DNA of 64,000 nt from Zygnema cylindricum (GCA_037447655.1 JBBHKE010000159.1:338041-402040), one strand, 5' to 3'; shown: positions 1-13,119, counted from the stretch's first letter. The notes: generated by a model not told the origin, from the letters alone. Numbers and translations are program-made.

Positions 1-491
1 TAATTTAGAATGGACCCCAGAATATTTAACAGGGAAGTGAACACTGCAGTTTAAAATGAACCCTTGCTGAAAAAAAAGTTTGGATCAGGGCAAATCATGA
101 CCTCTGCATGAGAGGGGACGATTATGGCTATATTTGGAAAAATGTGTCGGGAGGGGGCACTGGTGATGACGTAAAGGGGAAGACGTCCCAGATTTTATGC
201 TGTGTTGTATCGCCAGAGAAGTAGTTGCACCCAAGCTGTACCTTTTTATGGATGGTAAAGTGGCAGATGGGGAGAGTAAAATGATTTATTTTTTATTTTT
301 TAAAGTAGGTAAGCATTTCTGGATGGACGTGAGTCATGGAGCAGATTGGCCAAACCTTTCTGTTGAAGAATTGACTTTTTGTGGGGTGAATATAAAAACT
401 TATAGAATCTGTGAAACTCTTATGGAAATTTGGTTGGAAAAGTGTAGATAATTGAATGCTGATTTTGGGAACGTATTTTTTAAGTTTACAG
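1..491. other. upstream intron or exon sequence, unresolved
   Basis: No exon can be assigned with confidence. The sequence is AT-rich with short open stretches. The ubiquitin hydrolase exon that starts at 492 needs a previous exon ending after the first base of a codon. That exon lies either in this stretch (an AG-bounded candidate begins near 194) or before the window. The long N-terminal part expected for this plant family must lie mostly outside the window. Confidence 0.4.
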
Positions 492-3400
492 GAGTTGGAG
501 TTTCTGTTCTGAATGGAAATTGTGTTTATGTCGCAGATATGATCGCAGGTATGCCAGCTCAGCAGATTTCGACTGGCTTAGTTTCACATTCGAAAGATGT
601 CAAATGTCAATCAGGAAAGCCAACATCACCAGCGGTCATGGTGCCATTGACGTCTTCTTACATAGAAAAGACAGTTTCTGCTATAAATTCCAATGGTGTT
701 GTGCACACAGGTATATGTTTATCTACTAAAGAGTTTGTGCTCATGTCTTGTTGAATTCGTTTTTGTTGCATTTTGTTCTTGGATAGATGTCTAATTCATC
801 TGGTGTTGGCATCATGAAAACTGTGTTTGCTAATTTTGTGTTGGGATAAAACTTACATGGGAAGAGGACATTTTTATGTGGTGCAGAATTTGATGATATT
901 GCGCTTTCAGATTCCCAAAATCGTGACTCATATACAGGACAGGCATTGGAGTTGGAGGAAGATGAAGTCAAGTTTCAAGCAGACTTAGAGCAAGCTATGC
1001 TTCAAAGTCTAGGTGAGTTATTATGTCTGTGTGAGCAATTGGGAGAAATATTCCGTATAACAATTTAAGGGATAGTAACTGTACGAGTATTTTTGCTTCT
1101 GCGACAGAATTGAGAAGCAAATGGTTTTTGTGATGTGTGTGAACTGTATATCCAATATTCGGCTGTGACGCTATTGTTATTTATTTAGGTTTCCGAATGA
1201 CTATATTTCAATATGTGCAGTACAGAAAGTACTGAAAGTACCGTATCTGGTGGTCGGTAAGAAATGGTTATCCATATATTTACGCCCAGACATTGTGCCC
1301 TGATTTTGCTGGCTCACTAATTTGTCCTTTTAACCTGCTAACCGTAATTTTTGCGCTCATGAACTTGAATTATGTGTACTTTAGTCCCTTAATTCGTGGC
1401 GTACCTTCTTTTAAAGTACTTACTGATTTTTTGTATACCGGCCCGATAATCTGTCCGATACTACTCCGGTGTTCATTATTGAGTATCTCAAAATTCCCGA
1501 TTACCTAGTAGAACTGCTTTGTCAGCGTTTGATTGTGAACTCTCGCATTACCTTCACCGGAATAGTCATTCAGCTTTTGGTTTAAACAGAATCATAAGAA
1601 ATAGTGACATGGAAATTTGAGATGCCATTGCTTTTTGAATATTATGAGCCGTGTGGAGGTCTAATTTCAGTGTGCTTTTCTGAAATGAGCAGATGACGCC
1701 AATAAGCCACTTCGCCCTCGACACAATCGACATCGACCTGGACTTGTCTCAATTTCTGATAATGCGGATTTGCCAAATTTGACAAAGACAAATATTGGCA
1801 GTGGGAACCTAAGCATAATTCCTGTCACATCACGGGAAAGTTTATCTGATCTCGAGGGAACCGATCCAGCTGGACTCAAGCTGGATGAAGCTGGGAAAGG
1901 ATTGCAAAATGAAGTGGGCCAATACAATTGCTTCCTCAATGTTGTCATTCAGGTATTTTTCCAAAGAGAGAATACCATCCCACCGTATATGATTTGGACA
2001 GAGCAATGACCACCCGGGGCTTACCTGGAAGCATAATTGTAGATCTGTCAAGGGTCCAAAACAGGACCTTTCAGAGAGTCAATGTTATGAATTTTGTAAG
2101 AGGTGGCTCATATTTAAATTTGCTACTTGCTGAGCTGCACTACTAAGGGTCTTTAGAGGTTTTTGCGTCAATCGATCTCAATAGTATCAAAGATTGAGAA
2201 AAATGAGGCAAATGGGCAGTGTAAAATAGCATAGGCGAGTTGTGACGCAATGGTTTGTTTGAGTTGAGCGAAACCTGAAGGCAGATTGACAGAAAGAGAT
2301 GCTTCCAGTCTATACAATGTCGTAGCAGCGCGATTGCTGTGACACTACAGCCGTCTCTAGCCAGAATAGCATAATTTGTCATACTTTTTCTAGGGTGTCT
2401 ATGTTTGAAAAGTCCTGCTTGCCTTTGTACACAACAGTTGTCAGTTTTATCATATCACTGTTTTGGTTCATTTTGTCATTAGTCTGTCGCCCAGCTTTGT
2501 TTCCTCGTCCTTTTTTCCTTCTCTTGACCATGACTTTCTTGTATGACTCTCTTCTTCCTCCAAGACTTTCATATGCGCGTATTACCATTCCACGTTATAA
2601 AATCAGCAGCAGTTTCGCAGTTTGGAAAATGGGTGTTATATAAAGGAGGGCAATTGAGGGAGGACTTTGTAGAAGATGGTTATAAGAGTTTTGATGTTGA
2701 GTAAAGGTTGTGATTACTTTTTTAGCAGACATGAGTAAATTTTTGATAGCTTTTGTTTATTTCATAGCTGAGGCTCACATGTTTGGAAAATGATGGTAGT
2801 CATGGGCGCTCTCTATTTGAGTTATCTAATGAGGAGGAGAAGGAGCTTTGTGAAAATTGTTGAGTCTTTTGTTCTAAAAAGTGAGGTTAATGGGGGAGAA
2901 ATTCTGGAAGAGAAAAAGAAGTTTTTTGAATTTTATGACGGTGGCGGTGACTTTTTCACTAAATGAGTGCAATGGTTTTACTTAAACTTCTTGGAGGGAA
3001 ATGAACACTTCAATGTCCCTCTTCATTTATCCCAACTCGGACCCAATGTTTCTAGGTTGGTTGGATCTAATGCTGAATTTGTTGCGTTGACTACTATCAG
3101 TGAGGGTTATGTCAGCAAGTTTATATTGTATTGTGAGGATAGGCTTTTTATATCGTAAGCGATGGGGGAGGTTTAGGAAGGAGGCATAAGGGGGAAAGGA
3201 GAGAAGTCAAACGTATGATCTCTCACTGGGCCGCCTGGGTTTGGCAGTCTCTTTGGCACATTAAGGACTTCAAGGAGAAAATGTTAGCAGAGGAAGCAGC
3301 ACAACATGTTCATCAGGGAGAACCTTGCGTAGTTTGTGCCCTTCGGGGTATTTTTACTGCTCTAAGTGCAAGTGCCCTTGGTGACGACTCGAAAGAACCG

Positions 3401-6400
3401 ATTGCGCCTACAGCTTTGAGATTGGCTCTGAGTGCCATGTACTCACAGACAGACTTTTTCCAGGAGGTGGGTCGTTTCTTATTCATCACTCAAAGGCAGA
3501 CTATTTCAGGAGGTTAGTTATTTCTTGTTCATCATGTTTAAGGGCCGGCAAAAAATTGACGATGGTCATGAACATCTTTTTGTAGCCTGTTTGGTGCATC
3601 TGCTGATGTGTTGTGCGAATGTTGAGGTGTCAGAATTGTAGTCTGGTGATACTACTCAAGTTTTGGAGTAAAATGTGAGTGGTTGTACACTTCGAACAGT
3701 TTTTTGAGTAATTGTTTGTACGGTGGCGCAGAAAACTTGAGTAATGTTCCATAGGTGTACCCAGGCTAATGGTTAGTAGATTGGCAAATCATGGTTTGTG
3801 ATCGACTGGGTATGAATAAGAATATAGTTGTATGTTCATTTTTGTTTTGTAAGCATTATCTCGATGAGGATCATAGAAGATACGGATGATAGTGAAAATC
3901 ACAGTAAATGCTGAAAGTATATGTCATAACTTTTATTGAAGAGTTACATTGCGACACCACCCAATAGCATGGGAAGTAAATATGCAGTTCTCTTTTCGGA
4001 GAACTTATTTCAGCATTATTTTCGTTTTGTGGGCCATATCAAATTGCTACCTGACTTGTACTTCCATTCCAAGGGTTCAATCCTGCGCTGAGTCTGCTTA
4101 GTCGTCGTAATTTGTGGTTTTTATGAAGATTTGTTTGGCAATGTTCTAGTTTGTTGTTGATGTTTTTTACACGATTGTTTTTCACATCCAGCTTTTATGC
4201 AACTGAACAGACACATATCCTCTTTTCGGCAATTTGCTGTTCTCTGGCCCCTTGCTTTGCTAATGTTTTAAAGGAGGTCACAAATGACTAGTTGTAATCT
4301 TTGTTTGTAGTTATTTTCCGACAGGCAATTTTTTGTTCTCTAACCGTTAGATTTGTAAATGAATTGTGGAGGTATGCAGTCACAAATGAACGATGCCTCA
4401 GAGGTCCTTTCAGTTATCTTTGATTGTCTTCACCGCGCTTTTTCCCCTTCGGCCAATATAATGTTGGATGAGGACGAATCTTCAAACGGTAGTACTAGTG
4501 GACTATGTGAATGTGAATGTGGCGTAGAGGGCTCATCCCCTGATGCCAAATTATGTATGGCCCATTCCCTCTTTGGTCTGGACATCACGGAGAAGATGAA
4601 ATGCACATTCTGCAATTTAGAGTCACGGCATTTCAAGTATACAACTTTCTTCCATAATGTCAACGCAAGTGCTCTTCGCATGGCTAAGGTAATTTCTCCT
4701 TCCCTGCGGGTACTGTTTCCTTTTTCACCTTTATGTATACTTTTGAAATATCATTGAAGTTGTGACTGATTGTAGTGAAATGCTATTATACCTCTGACTT
4801 GTTGACGTTTGCCTCTTCCGCTTTCAAGCGTTCGGCTGATGTGTGTAGATAATTGCTGAATTTTTGGAGTTTTTTGGGTGTCTGTCGAATGAAACAGATG
4901 AGTTACAAAGGTTATGGGATGGATGAGCTATTGAGAGATGTCGTTCGGGACCACCGATTAGCTTGTGACTTAGAGGCAGGTGGTTGTGGGGAACTCAACT
5001 ACATCGACCACATTCTCAGAGTTCCACCTCAAGTCTTCACAATGGGTGAGATAGACTGTTCTGTGCTTTTCAGGGTTTAGGGTGTTTTACGCATGTGGGT
5101 TTTTTAGGGTTTTCTTGGTTTGTGGGGGAATCGGTTTCTTTTGGAGCCCCCTGCTTAGCTTCCAGAGAGCAGTTGTACCTACTTTACTTGATCCAAATAC
5201 CATGGGTTTGACAATTCCAATATGTTTGGTGGATTTAGTGTACTGGGTTTACTGAACTAATCTGCTGATATTCCCTGCTTTGTCATTTTTTTGTGTAGTA
5301 CTGGCAATGCAATATGAAGTATGTAAATGTGCCGCTGGTTCTTGATGAAAAGAGATTCATTCTGCTGAATTGGTAGTTTTTGGGTTTCATTGCTACTTAC
5401 CTTTTCTTTCTGTAGAAATACGATAGTAACCTTAAGTACAATAGTAACCTTGTATAGTAGGATGCTTACAGCTTGTCAAGTTTTTGTGAATTATCTCATT
5501 GCTATCTCTCAGAAAGCGTATATTTTGAAAATAGTTCTCCGCTTTTGTCAACTGGTTACTATTTCAATAATTTTAACCTACAACGGAGTCCAGACTTTAA
5601 AAAGCGAATTAATCTTGTATTTTTTTTTTATGCTGCGTCTCTGTCTCTTCCCTTTCCCTCCCCTCTTCATGTTACAAACGCTTTCATTTAGCCTTTCAAA
5701 GAGTTTCCCAAAAGGTCACTCTACTTACTTTTGATATCTGCCCATCACTATTGGTGTAAAGGAATTAATGATATGGAATCGAAATTAGTAATATTAATTT
5801 AGTGCAGGGTGATGTGGCCAATTGTAGTGCCCTCTCTTAAGAGGTGTTTATTAAAAGTGTATAACACTATTTCATGGTTTTTTCACCAAAAAATAGAATT
5901 ACAATTAAATAACTGTTATTGATACTAGTAACAATGGGCAATGTAGTTTCGTTTAGTTTAGGAATTTCTGCCTTCTTTATTTTATTTGCAGGTGTTGAGT
6001 TGAAAGTGTTTACCTGGGAAGAACATTTTAGTACGTGCGCCGAGTAAGTTGTAGTTATTTATTGTTATTCTGGGGGAGAATTGCTGACGTGAGAGTGTCT
6101 GAGGTGGCAGTGTTGGGTTGGCAGAATGGTCAGGAGTCTGAGGAGGACATTGCTCTCACAGTAGAGGCTCTCAGTACTCGGTTATCGATTAATGCAATAT
6201 ACCTTGGGTTGTCTCAAAAACATCTCGTGGAGCTCGTTTCTGTGGTAAGTACCATGAGTGAGGCTGGAATCTGAGATTGGAATTTGAGATGGGAATCTGA
6301 GATGTGAATTTGAGGTGTGTGAATTTGAAAACTGATTTTGAGATGGCAATTTGAGATGGGGATTTGAGAGTTGTGAACTTGAGATGGGACTTTGAGATGA

Positions 6401-7155
6401 ACATTTGGGATAGAAGTTGGAGATCGGTTATTCAAATAATTTCACCCAAACTAATTGTTCTATTGACTTTGCTCTAGTCTGGCATATTCCGATGCGAAAA
6501 TGAGGGTTTTATAGCAGTATCTTGTAATCATTGGAGGTTGTGAAAACAAAAACAACTCCTTCACCAGATTCAAAGTCAAGTGAAAACAGTTCATAACTAT
6601 CGACTTGTCTGCCGTGAGTTTTCTTGAGCCTGCAGGTGTGTTATTATGGGCAACATTACCACTGCTTTGCTTTCAACCGAGATTTGGACCAATGGATCAT
6701 GTTTGATGATACAACAGTGAAGGTGGGAAACTCTCTTCCCTCTCCCTCTCCCTCTCCCTCTCCCTCTCCCTCCCCTCACCCTCCATCTCACTATACTTCA
6801 ACCGTCCGACTTTTTGAAGGATTGTATTCATTTCTTTTGAGATCATCTTAGGGATCCTTTTTACTACATGTATCAGCTGATCCGGTGCCTTTTTTTTTTT
6901 TTTCTTTCTAAATTTAGTTATTCTTTAATTTTTTTTGCTCTTGACCTTTTTTCATCTTTTCCAATGGAGTTTAGTCTTTTATCCTTTCTGATGTGGCCCC
7001 ACATTTTCTTTTTCCCCATGGTTTTCTACCATATGGCCTATGGAGGGTTGTTACAGGTTGTAGGAACTTGGAATGATGTCACAAGGACATGTAGGCGAGG
7101 CCGCCTTCAAGCACAAGTACTTTTTTATGAGGCTATCGAGGAGGCTTCAGGCTGA
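492..7155 (+). CDS. ubiquitin carboxyl-terminal hydrolase-related protein (USP53/54-like), 3' part of gene
   Basis: Proposed exons: 492-710 (tentative), 887-1012, 1693-1952, 3248-3466, 4380-4688, 4898-5045, 6111-6244, 6636-6722, 7057-7155. All junctions are GT-AG and every phase agrees, giving 532 residues up to the TGA at 7153-7155. The Cys box GLQNEVGQYNCFLNVVIQ runs to the end of exon 1693-1952 and continues as SLWH in the next exon. CVVCALRGIFTALS and QMNDASEVLSVIFDCLH follow, then Cys pairs around CMAHSLFG and CTFCNLES, then VLGWQN. The His box YYGQHYHCFAF is followed by WIMFDD. This order is that of the plant UBP-related proteins with DUF627/DUF629, which resemble animal USP53/54. Cys and His are both present, so activity as a deubiquitinase is possible. 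Known of the family: it cleaves ubiquitin-linked isopeptide bonds, although some members were long considered inactive. The N-terminal domains are off the window. The exon at 492-710 is supported by phase only. Confidence 0.85.
5739..5940. mobile_element. small TIR element (MITE) in an intron of the ubiquitin hydrolase gene
   Basis: The left end TGCCCATCACTATTGGT pairs imperfectly with the right end, whose reverse complement starts TGCCCATTGTTACTAGT. The 202-bp body shares the layout ATTxGTGTAAAG ... TTAGTGCAGGGTGATGTGG with the element at 10710-10879. It is more distantly like the TACACCG family at 12.5-13.3 kb. No coding capacity. Confidence 0.5.
6262..6426. repeat. degenerate TTTGAGATGGGAA tandem repeat in an intron
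   Basis: About eleven imperfect units of 12-15 bp (variants of TTTGAGATGGGAA) lie between the exons ending at 6244 and starting at 6636. Confidence 0.7.
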
Positions 7156-7672
7156 GCCGTGACTGGTGGGGAACGTTGTTGGTAGTGTATCGCTTTCGAG
7201 TTTAGGAAAAGTATGTAGCTCTTCTTCTCCTGTTCTACTTTTGGTGACCGGCAGTGTCTTGCTGCTTGGCTTATCGGGTGGGAATGCTCGCATCTTTTTT
7301 TTTTTCTCCAAAAGAGTAAAATTGGGCGAGGACACCTTCCTCATGTCCCTCTCTTCCGTTGCACAATCGGGCGGTGGACGGAGTTCCGTGTGATCTGTTT
7401 TCTGGAGACCGTGTTTTGGAAATTCGATGGGTTTTTTTTCATTAAAGTTGAGAGCTTTAGGTGGAATCCTTTTATTGTAGTTAGTGACATAGAATCGGGA
7501 AAGAAAAGGCGTCTGGGAGAAGTAATCTTTGAGGACGCGTGGTTCCTCGGTAAATTTTGATTCGCAGATAAAAACAGCACTGTAGCCGTAGTGTTCTCAG
7601 ACAGCTTCCGATTCGTCCAAGTTTTTCCGGCAGGAGGTATGTGGTGGAGGCGAGGAGGGCTGAAATGCTCAA
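7156..7672. other. 3' flank of the ubiquitin hydrolase gene
   Basis: No coding exon is recognised. This presumably holds the 3' UTR and downstream spacer. Confidence 0.4.
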
Positions 7673-8065
7673 ATGTTGTCTGTAGAGAGAAGGAAGAGAG
7701 AGGGAGAGAGGGGGGAAGGGGGGGGTAGAGAGAGAGGGGGAGGGGGGGGGGGGAGGAGGTGGAGAAAGAGAGAGGGGGGGGGGGGGGGGGGGGGGGGGAG
7801 GGGGGGTAGAGAGAGAGAGAGAGGGGGGAGGGCGGGTAGAGAGAGAGAGAGAGGGGGGGAGACAGGGAGACGGAGAGAGAAAAGGGGAGGCAGAGAGAGG
7901 GGGAGAGGGTGAGGGTGAGGGAGAGGGAGAGGGAGAGAGCAAAGAGAGAGAGAAGGAGAGAGAGAAGGAGAGAGAAGGAGAGAGAGAAAAGGAGAGAGAG
8001 AGAAGGAGAGAGAGAGGGGGAGAGAGAGAAAATGAGTGAGAGAGAGGGCGAGAGAGAGTGCCAGT
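7673..8065. repeat. G/A-rich tract with long poly-G runs
   Basis: Nearly pure purine on the plus strand: (GA)n and GAGG-type units with G runs at about 7741-7753 and 7777-7799. Open frames here, such as a Pro/Ser-rich one on the minus strand, follow from the base composition. Confidence 0.9.
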
Positions 8066-10709
8066 GATGTTGGTTTATTGTTTGGGAGAAGGAATAATAA
8101 TAGTCAAAAAATGTAGAGATAACAACGGAGCTTGTGAAGGGGTCTTGCGAAGCCTCTGGATTCCCATTTTGTGCCGGTTATTTTGTTTTAAATAGTAGTT
8201 TGGTTTCTGTTACGGCCCTATTTTGATAAAAAAGGTTTTAAAACGCCATAATAAGCAGCAGAAATACCCGTGTCTTTCCGGTTTAGTGTCGCGACATGGT
8301 GCTTAGTCTCTTGCCAAACGTAGATCAGAGATGTAGAATGAGGGTAGAGTTTAGCCGTCACTGCCTGTTGTTTTCAAGGGAGAGAATGCTTCAACTTAAT
8401 GAAGTTTTTTTCCTGTGATCAGGTCTCGAGAGTCTAGGTAGGAAAGACTGGTAGTGGAAGAGCTTACGTGGTTATTGCAGTCATTTATGGGCTGATGCCT
8501 TTGTATTCTTCGAATTCGTAATGGAAGATCAAGTTTGGCAAAATTTTGACTGTGTTAGAGAGTTGTACGCCATCTTTTTGAGTTATGTCGATCCATGCTC
8601 CACGGCTTAATTGGATCGATGTTAAATGGAGTTTCATAATGTTCATTTTTCGTAAACCTTTGTCACCACATTTTGCCAGGACTATGCATTTTCCATCAGA
8701 AGTCCTGATCTTGTTTTGTTTTCTTACATTCTCTGTGTATTCGGTTTTTTGTAGTCTACTCTTGTCACTATATTTCAATCTTTGCCTTTCTTTGATGCAT
8801 TGGCATAATGTGGCCATCTTTCGTTTTATGTCAGGTCCAACCAATGTCAAGTTGAGTTCGTTTACCAACAATACTGTGCATTTTGTAACCGGCTTATGAT
8901 TTTGTTTGAGAGTGGGAACTCTTTATCAGACTCAAATTCTAGATTTAGAACCTGAGTTTTGAAATTAAGGGAAAAAAGGAAATGTATTGCAATTAAAGAA
9001 GGATGTGATTTTGTATACCTACCTGAAGTCCTCTTTAAGTCGTTTCCCAAGCCTCCGACATTTTCGTTCGCAACAGTTCCCTGATTGCAAAGGGGGAATC
9101 TTCTGACGGGCAATCCATATCCTCGCGGCTTCCCATTCGAGCTACATAAGATCACAATCCAAATTTCAATTCTTTAGGTTGTCATGCTGCTTTTAATGCA
9201 TTACCCCATGACATTATTTTCAAGCAAACAAAAGTGTAAGTAATGCCTGTAAACATTTAGTGTTTGTGTTTATCGACTCGACTTCATTCTGATCTCACAA
9301 TTTTTGGTTGATGACACGCTCTCCTTGTTTCCATCATCCTTTGTGTCTCTGTTGGTACTCTCTTTTCCAAGCTTTTCTCCGGAGGTACAATGTCCTCTCC
9401 CTCCCATTTGATTTAAATACCTTTCAGGTCCAAGATTTAATTTTGTGAAGGTTGTTGCCAGCTTCTCGCCCTTCAAACACCTCTCATGCGCATGAGGTTG
9501 CTCAAGGTGTCACTCGTAGATATGACTGGGGTGTTAAGGACGGTTTTATTCTGATGGCGGATAAGATATTTGGAAAACTGGCCATCACTTTCGACAAATT
9601 CCTCAATCGCTGTGAGGGGCGTTCGCTCGAGACCGAGGCCCTGACTCCGTCTCCTTGTACCCACCCTTGACATCATCAGCTTTTGTAGTTACGGCTTTTT
9701 ATCATCGTCTCTGTAATTTTCGAGGAAGTTTCGCAATGTATGCAGCCTTTGATCCTTCCATCGATCCACTATTGACAGTGGGATCACCGACGTGATCAAA
9801 CCATGTTTCAAATACGCAAAAACAATTCACAGCACTATTTGCAGTATCCCTTTTGTTTATTTGAGCAGCTCAGATTCAAATGTTTCTCTAGGTATTGTTT
9901 GTTTAATTTTGATAATGTTGAGGTTTTTCAGTCACATTTTCCTTTCGTCCATTTGCCATTTAGTCAAATGTAAAGGATAACACAAAGATCTACTTTCAAT
10001 GGGAATTTAACCCCTTTTTACGAGCAAGCTTACCTTCCCTCTAAATCCACTGCGATACTGTTATGCTAATACTCTGAAAAAGAAAGAAAGCCATCCTAGA
10101 ACCGGCTTAAAAGAAGAACGAAGAAGAATATTAAAAAAAAATAAAACAAAACACAATCGGGTCACAGTTTTCCGCAGAATGGTAAACGGAACATATAAGA
10201 CCAAACGAAACTGTGATATTCACATTTGAGTAAACAATTAAAAGTGAAAATTGGAGCTTTATGCCCTGTTCTCGTGTTTAACAAACTGAAACGAATCTTA
10301 CACATAGATTCTATGTCCTTCACAATTTTCCAACAAACTTCCTGAAATTTGTCAGAAGTTTTTCCCCTCCACTGACCATATTTCCCTCCAATGTCTAACA
10401 CAACTAGAAACTGTCGATTTTGTCAATTTCCATTTTATCTCTCGCAATTGAATTGCCAGAAAGCTTATGTGAAAGATTATAAATCGACAAAGTTCCTGAG
10501 AAATCCAGAGATAAAATAAAATCCTGCAAAAATACTGTGAAAGCGTTAATATCAACTTTTCAAAGACTCTCAGTATTGGTTCTGTGTAAGCATCAAACTT
10601 CAAACAAACAAACAAACAAAAGGCACAAAATTATTGACGGAGGGCACAACTTGAAAAACAAGATATATTTCAATTCAGGAAAGCCATAACACATTTTTTT
10701 TAACTACAC
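8066..10709. other. AT-rich spacer without recognised gene
   Basis: I see no domain-bearing frame, tRNA-like fold or clear repeat structure. Short frames on both strands, for example near 9452-9670, resemble no family I know and are probably chance. Confidence 0.4.
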
Positions 10710-10879
10710 TGGCCATCGCTATTAGTGTAAAGGAATTACTGATATTAGAGCAAGCTTAGTAAGAATAATACTAACTTAGAGCAGGGTGACGTGGGAATTG
10801 TAGTCCACTTCCTTAATTAGTGCAATTGACACAATTTCTGAATTATATTAATTACACATAGAGATGATAGTGATGGGCG
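10710..10879. mobile_element. small TIR element (MITE)
   Basis: The left end TGGCCATCGCTATTAGTGT and the right end (reverse complement CCGCCCATCACTATCA) are imperfect inverted repeats. The interior has GGGTGACGTGG and GTAGTCCACTTCC facing each other, as in the related element at 5739-5940. Confidence 0.5.
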
Positions 10880-11876
10880 GTTTAGTCCAGAGAGCAAAAA
10901 TGGAAGGATTTCGGTTTCAGGAATTTATGATTCACCAACTAAAGCCCAGCTGTCTTTAAAAGAAAGTTTTGATTCAATACCAAATTTTGACGGAAAAGAA
11001 AAAAAAACGAAAACCATTGTACAAGATAGTAGGCAAAGACACATTAGGACCAAATTCTGGCTTCAACAAAGAAGTGCAAAAGAAAAGAGCCTTAGATACA
11101 AAGAAATTAATGGTCAGCAATCGCCTCCTGTTACCCTTTCCTGATTTAGCTGCCCTTGTAATCAATACTGCTAAAAATATCATCTTTGTTCTTATTTTAT
11201 GGTTAATCATTTTAAGAATTACCTGTTCCATCCATTTCTGAAAAGTTTTAGGGTTAAAAACATACCAAATCTGAACATGAAAAAGAGAACTGACGCCCTG
11301 TAGTCTTTATTCTTCCCAAAGTCAGAAAGATGGATGTCTTTTATACCAATGATCTTCTAACTTTACTTGGATATATGTTATTTCAAACTGCAAAAAGGAT
11401 TTTAGATACCTTAAATAGTTTAAACTTTTAGATACCTGTCCTAACATATAAGATGTATTTGGAACATCTCTAACTAAGGACAACTGAATTGATCAATGGT
11501 TTTGGTGAAAAAAGGAAATCGCGGATGAAAAATAGAACAAAAAGTACTCAAAAGAAATCATAAAATAATGATGCCACCAGAAAGAGAACTTTCTACAAAA
11601 ATCTGACGGAGATGGCCATTACGTTTCAAAACCCTAATATAATTTTTTAAATAATTTCCACACGTAAACATTACCATAGGTAAACTAAACACAAAAATTA
11701 ACTCCAGAAACATTAATCAGAAAACGATTTTGAAAAAGAAAAGGTTTAGCTTTAAACTGAAGCATAAGAATGGCCATCAGTGCAAAGTGAAAAGGCAAAT
11801 ATGAGCAAGATGATGAAAAAATGCAAAGCTTTTGAGGCCTTAAGCTTCTCTTCCTCTGAGATTGACACTTGTGCAT

Positions 11877-11962
11877 AATTCGCCCCCCCCCTCCCCCTCC
11901 CTCTGTTCCCCTCCCCTCTCCCCCGCCCCTCCTCCCTCACCGCCCCTCCCTACCCTTCCCTC
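11877..11962. repeat. C-rich pyrimidine tract
   Basis: Short C/T tract made of CCCCTCCC-type units. Translations through it are low complexity. Confidence 0.7.
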
Positions 11963-12204
11963 TCCAAATCAGTTCAAAAAGTCGTCGTCCGTGTTTTGAT
12001 GAGTCAACCAAAACAAACCCCAAACTCGACCAAAGAGAGGACTTAACCCTAAAAAACAACCAAAAACAAATCAGAAAGATAGACAATTCAGCCACTTTCC
12101 GTAAATCAGTCCAATTCCTCTCGTTCTTTTTTTTTTTCGAAACTTTGATCTTTCAAAATTTACGACTCAACAATAATCGATCCACCGGAACAACAACTTC
12201 CACT

Positions 12205-12387
12205 TTAATTTTGCTCTCTTTGTTCTTCTGGTTCTTTCCACCGGATATCTCGACGATTTATCCCATCTTTCTGATCAGCTGACTCGATCTTCCTCTTGTT
12301 CTCCTCCGGAGATGGATCCGATCCGAGTTTGACACTTTCGGCTTTAATGGAGGCGAGTTGTTTTAAGAGAGGTTGAGCCTGAGCCAT
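12205..12387 (-). CDS. unidentified first exon or small protein
   Basis: An open frame on the minus strand starts MAQAQPLLKQLASIKAESVK and gives 60 residues, charged and probably helical. Its ATG is preceded on that strand by a CT-rich stretch (12388-12430) like other leader regions in this window. A downstream frame on the same strand (about 11926-11755) reads VSISEEEKLKASKALHFF followed by a hydrophobic segment and could be a later exon. I could not join the two with certainty. I do not recognise the family. The call rests on composition and context only. Confidence 0.3.
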   Translation of the reverse strand: MAQAQPLLKQLASIKAESVKLGSDPSPEENKRKIESADQKDGINRRDIRWKEPEEQREQN

Positions 12388-12494
12388 GGCTGGAGGGAAG
12401 GGAGGAGGGAAGGGAGGGAGGAGGATGGGAGGGAAGATTGATGAAGTTTTTAGGGCAGGAGGTGTTAGGGTTTGATTTAGGTTCCAGGGTTACG

Positions 12495-12695
12495 TACAGT
12501 ACACCGCGAATCGTTATTAGCGTTGAGAAATTATTAGTGTAAAGAAAAAATTAGCGTCATTCATTCTAATTTAGTGCCAGGAGACGTGGTAGGTTATGGT
12601 CCACGTCCGTAAATAGCGTAGTTTATTCTATTTAAGGCATTAATGTCAAAATTTTGGGGTGCTGATATAGAGTTCATATTATTAACGACGGTGTA
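12495..12695. mobile_element. TACACCG-family MITE, copy A
   Basis: Starts TACAGTACACCGCGAATCG and ends in a worn inverted copy, AACGACGGTGTA. The interior carries ATTAGTGTAAAG, then GAGACGTGG facing GTCCACGTCC (an internal hairpin), then GGGGTGCTGATATAGAG. The final TA is also the first TA of the next copy, as expected for a TA target. Confidence 0.75.
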
Positions 12696-12764
12696 CACCG
12701 CGAATCGATATTTAGAGTAATGAAAAATTAGAGTAAAAAGCCAAAAAACAATTAGAGTTGAACC
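12694..12764. mobile_element. TACACCG-family MITE, one-ended fragment
   Basis: Only the left end TACACCGCGAATCGATATTT and about 50 bp of interior are present before the next copy begins at 12765. It is wedged between two fuller copies. Confidence 0.65.
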
Positions 12765-12954
12765 TACACCGCGAATCGTTATTACCGTTGAGAAATTATT
12801 AGTGTCAAGAAAAATTAGCGTCATTTATTCTATTTTAGTACTGGTGGTAGACATGGTCCACGTCCTTAAATAGTGTAATATTCCATTTGGTATTGATGTC
12901 AAATTTTGGGGCGCCGATATAGAGTTCATAACGCTAATAACGATTCGCGGTGTA
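12765..12954. mobile_element. TACACCG-family MITE, copy B
   Basis: A 190-bp element from TACACCGCGAATCGTTATTA to the matching inverted end TAATAACGATTCGCGGTGTA. The terminal repeat is nearly perfect. The interior matches copy A. Confidence 0.85.
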
Positions 12955-13119
12955 GTTTATGTGATAGAGCTTTTTCACACAGGAAGTTTACTCTAATTTA
13001 TTTAAGTACACTATATTGGATTGTGTCGGCATTAATTATCCGCGATAAAATTATGAACACTGAATTACGTAAACGTACAAAATCTGTCAGTCCGTATAGT
13101 TTTGACATCATTTTGACGC

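Noticed and set aside
7481-7942. Pro/Ser-rich 153-codon frame on the minus strand and its Gly/Arg/Glu partner on the plus strand
   Set aside because: Both are read from the G/A tract and have no complex sequence.
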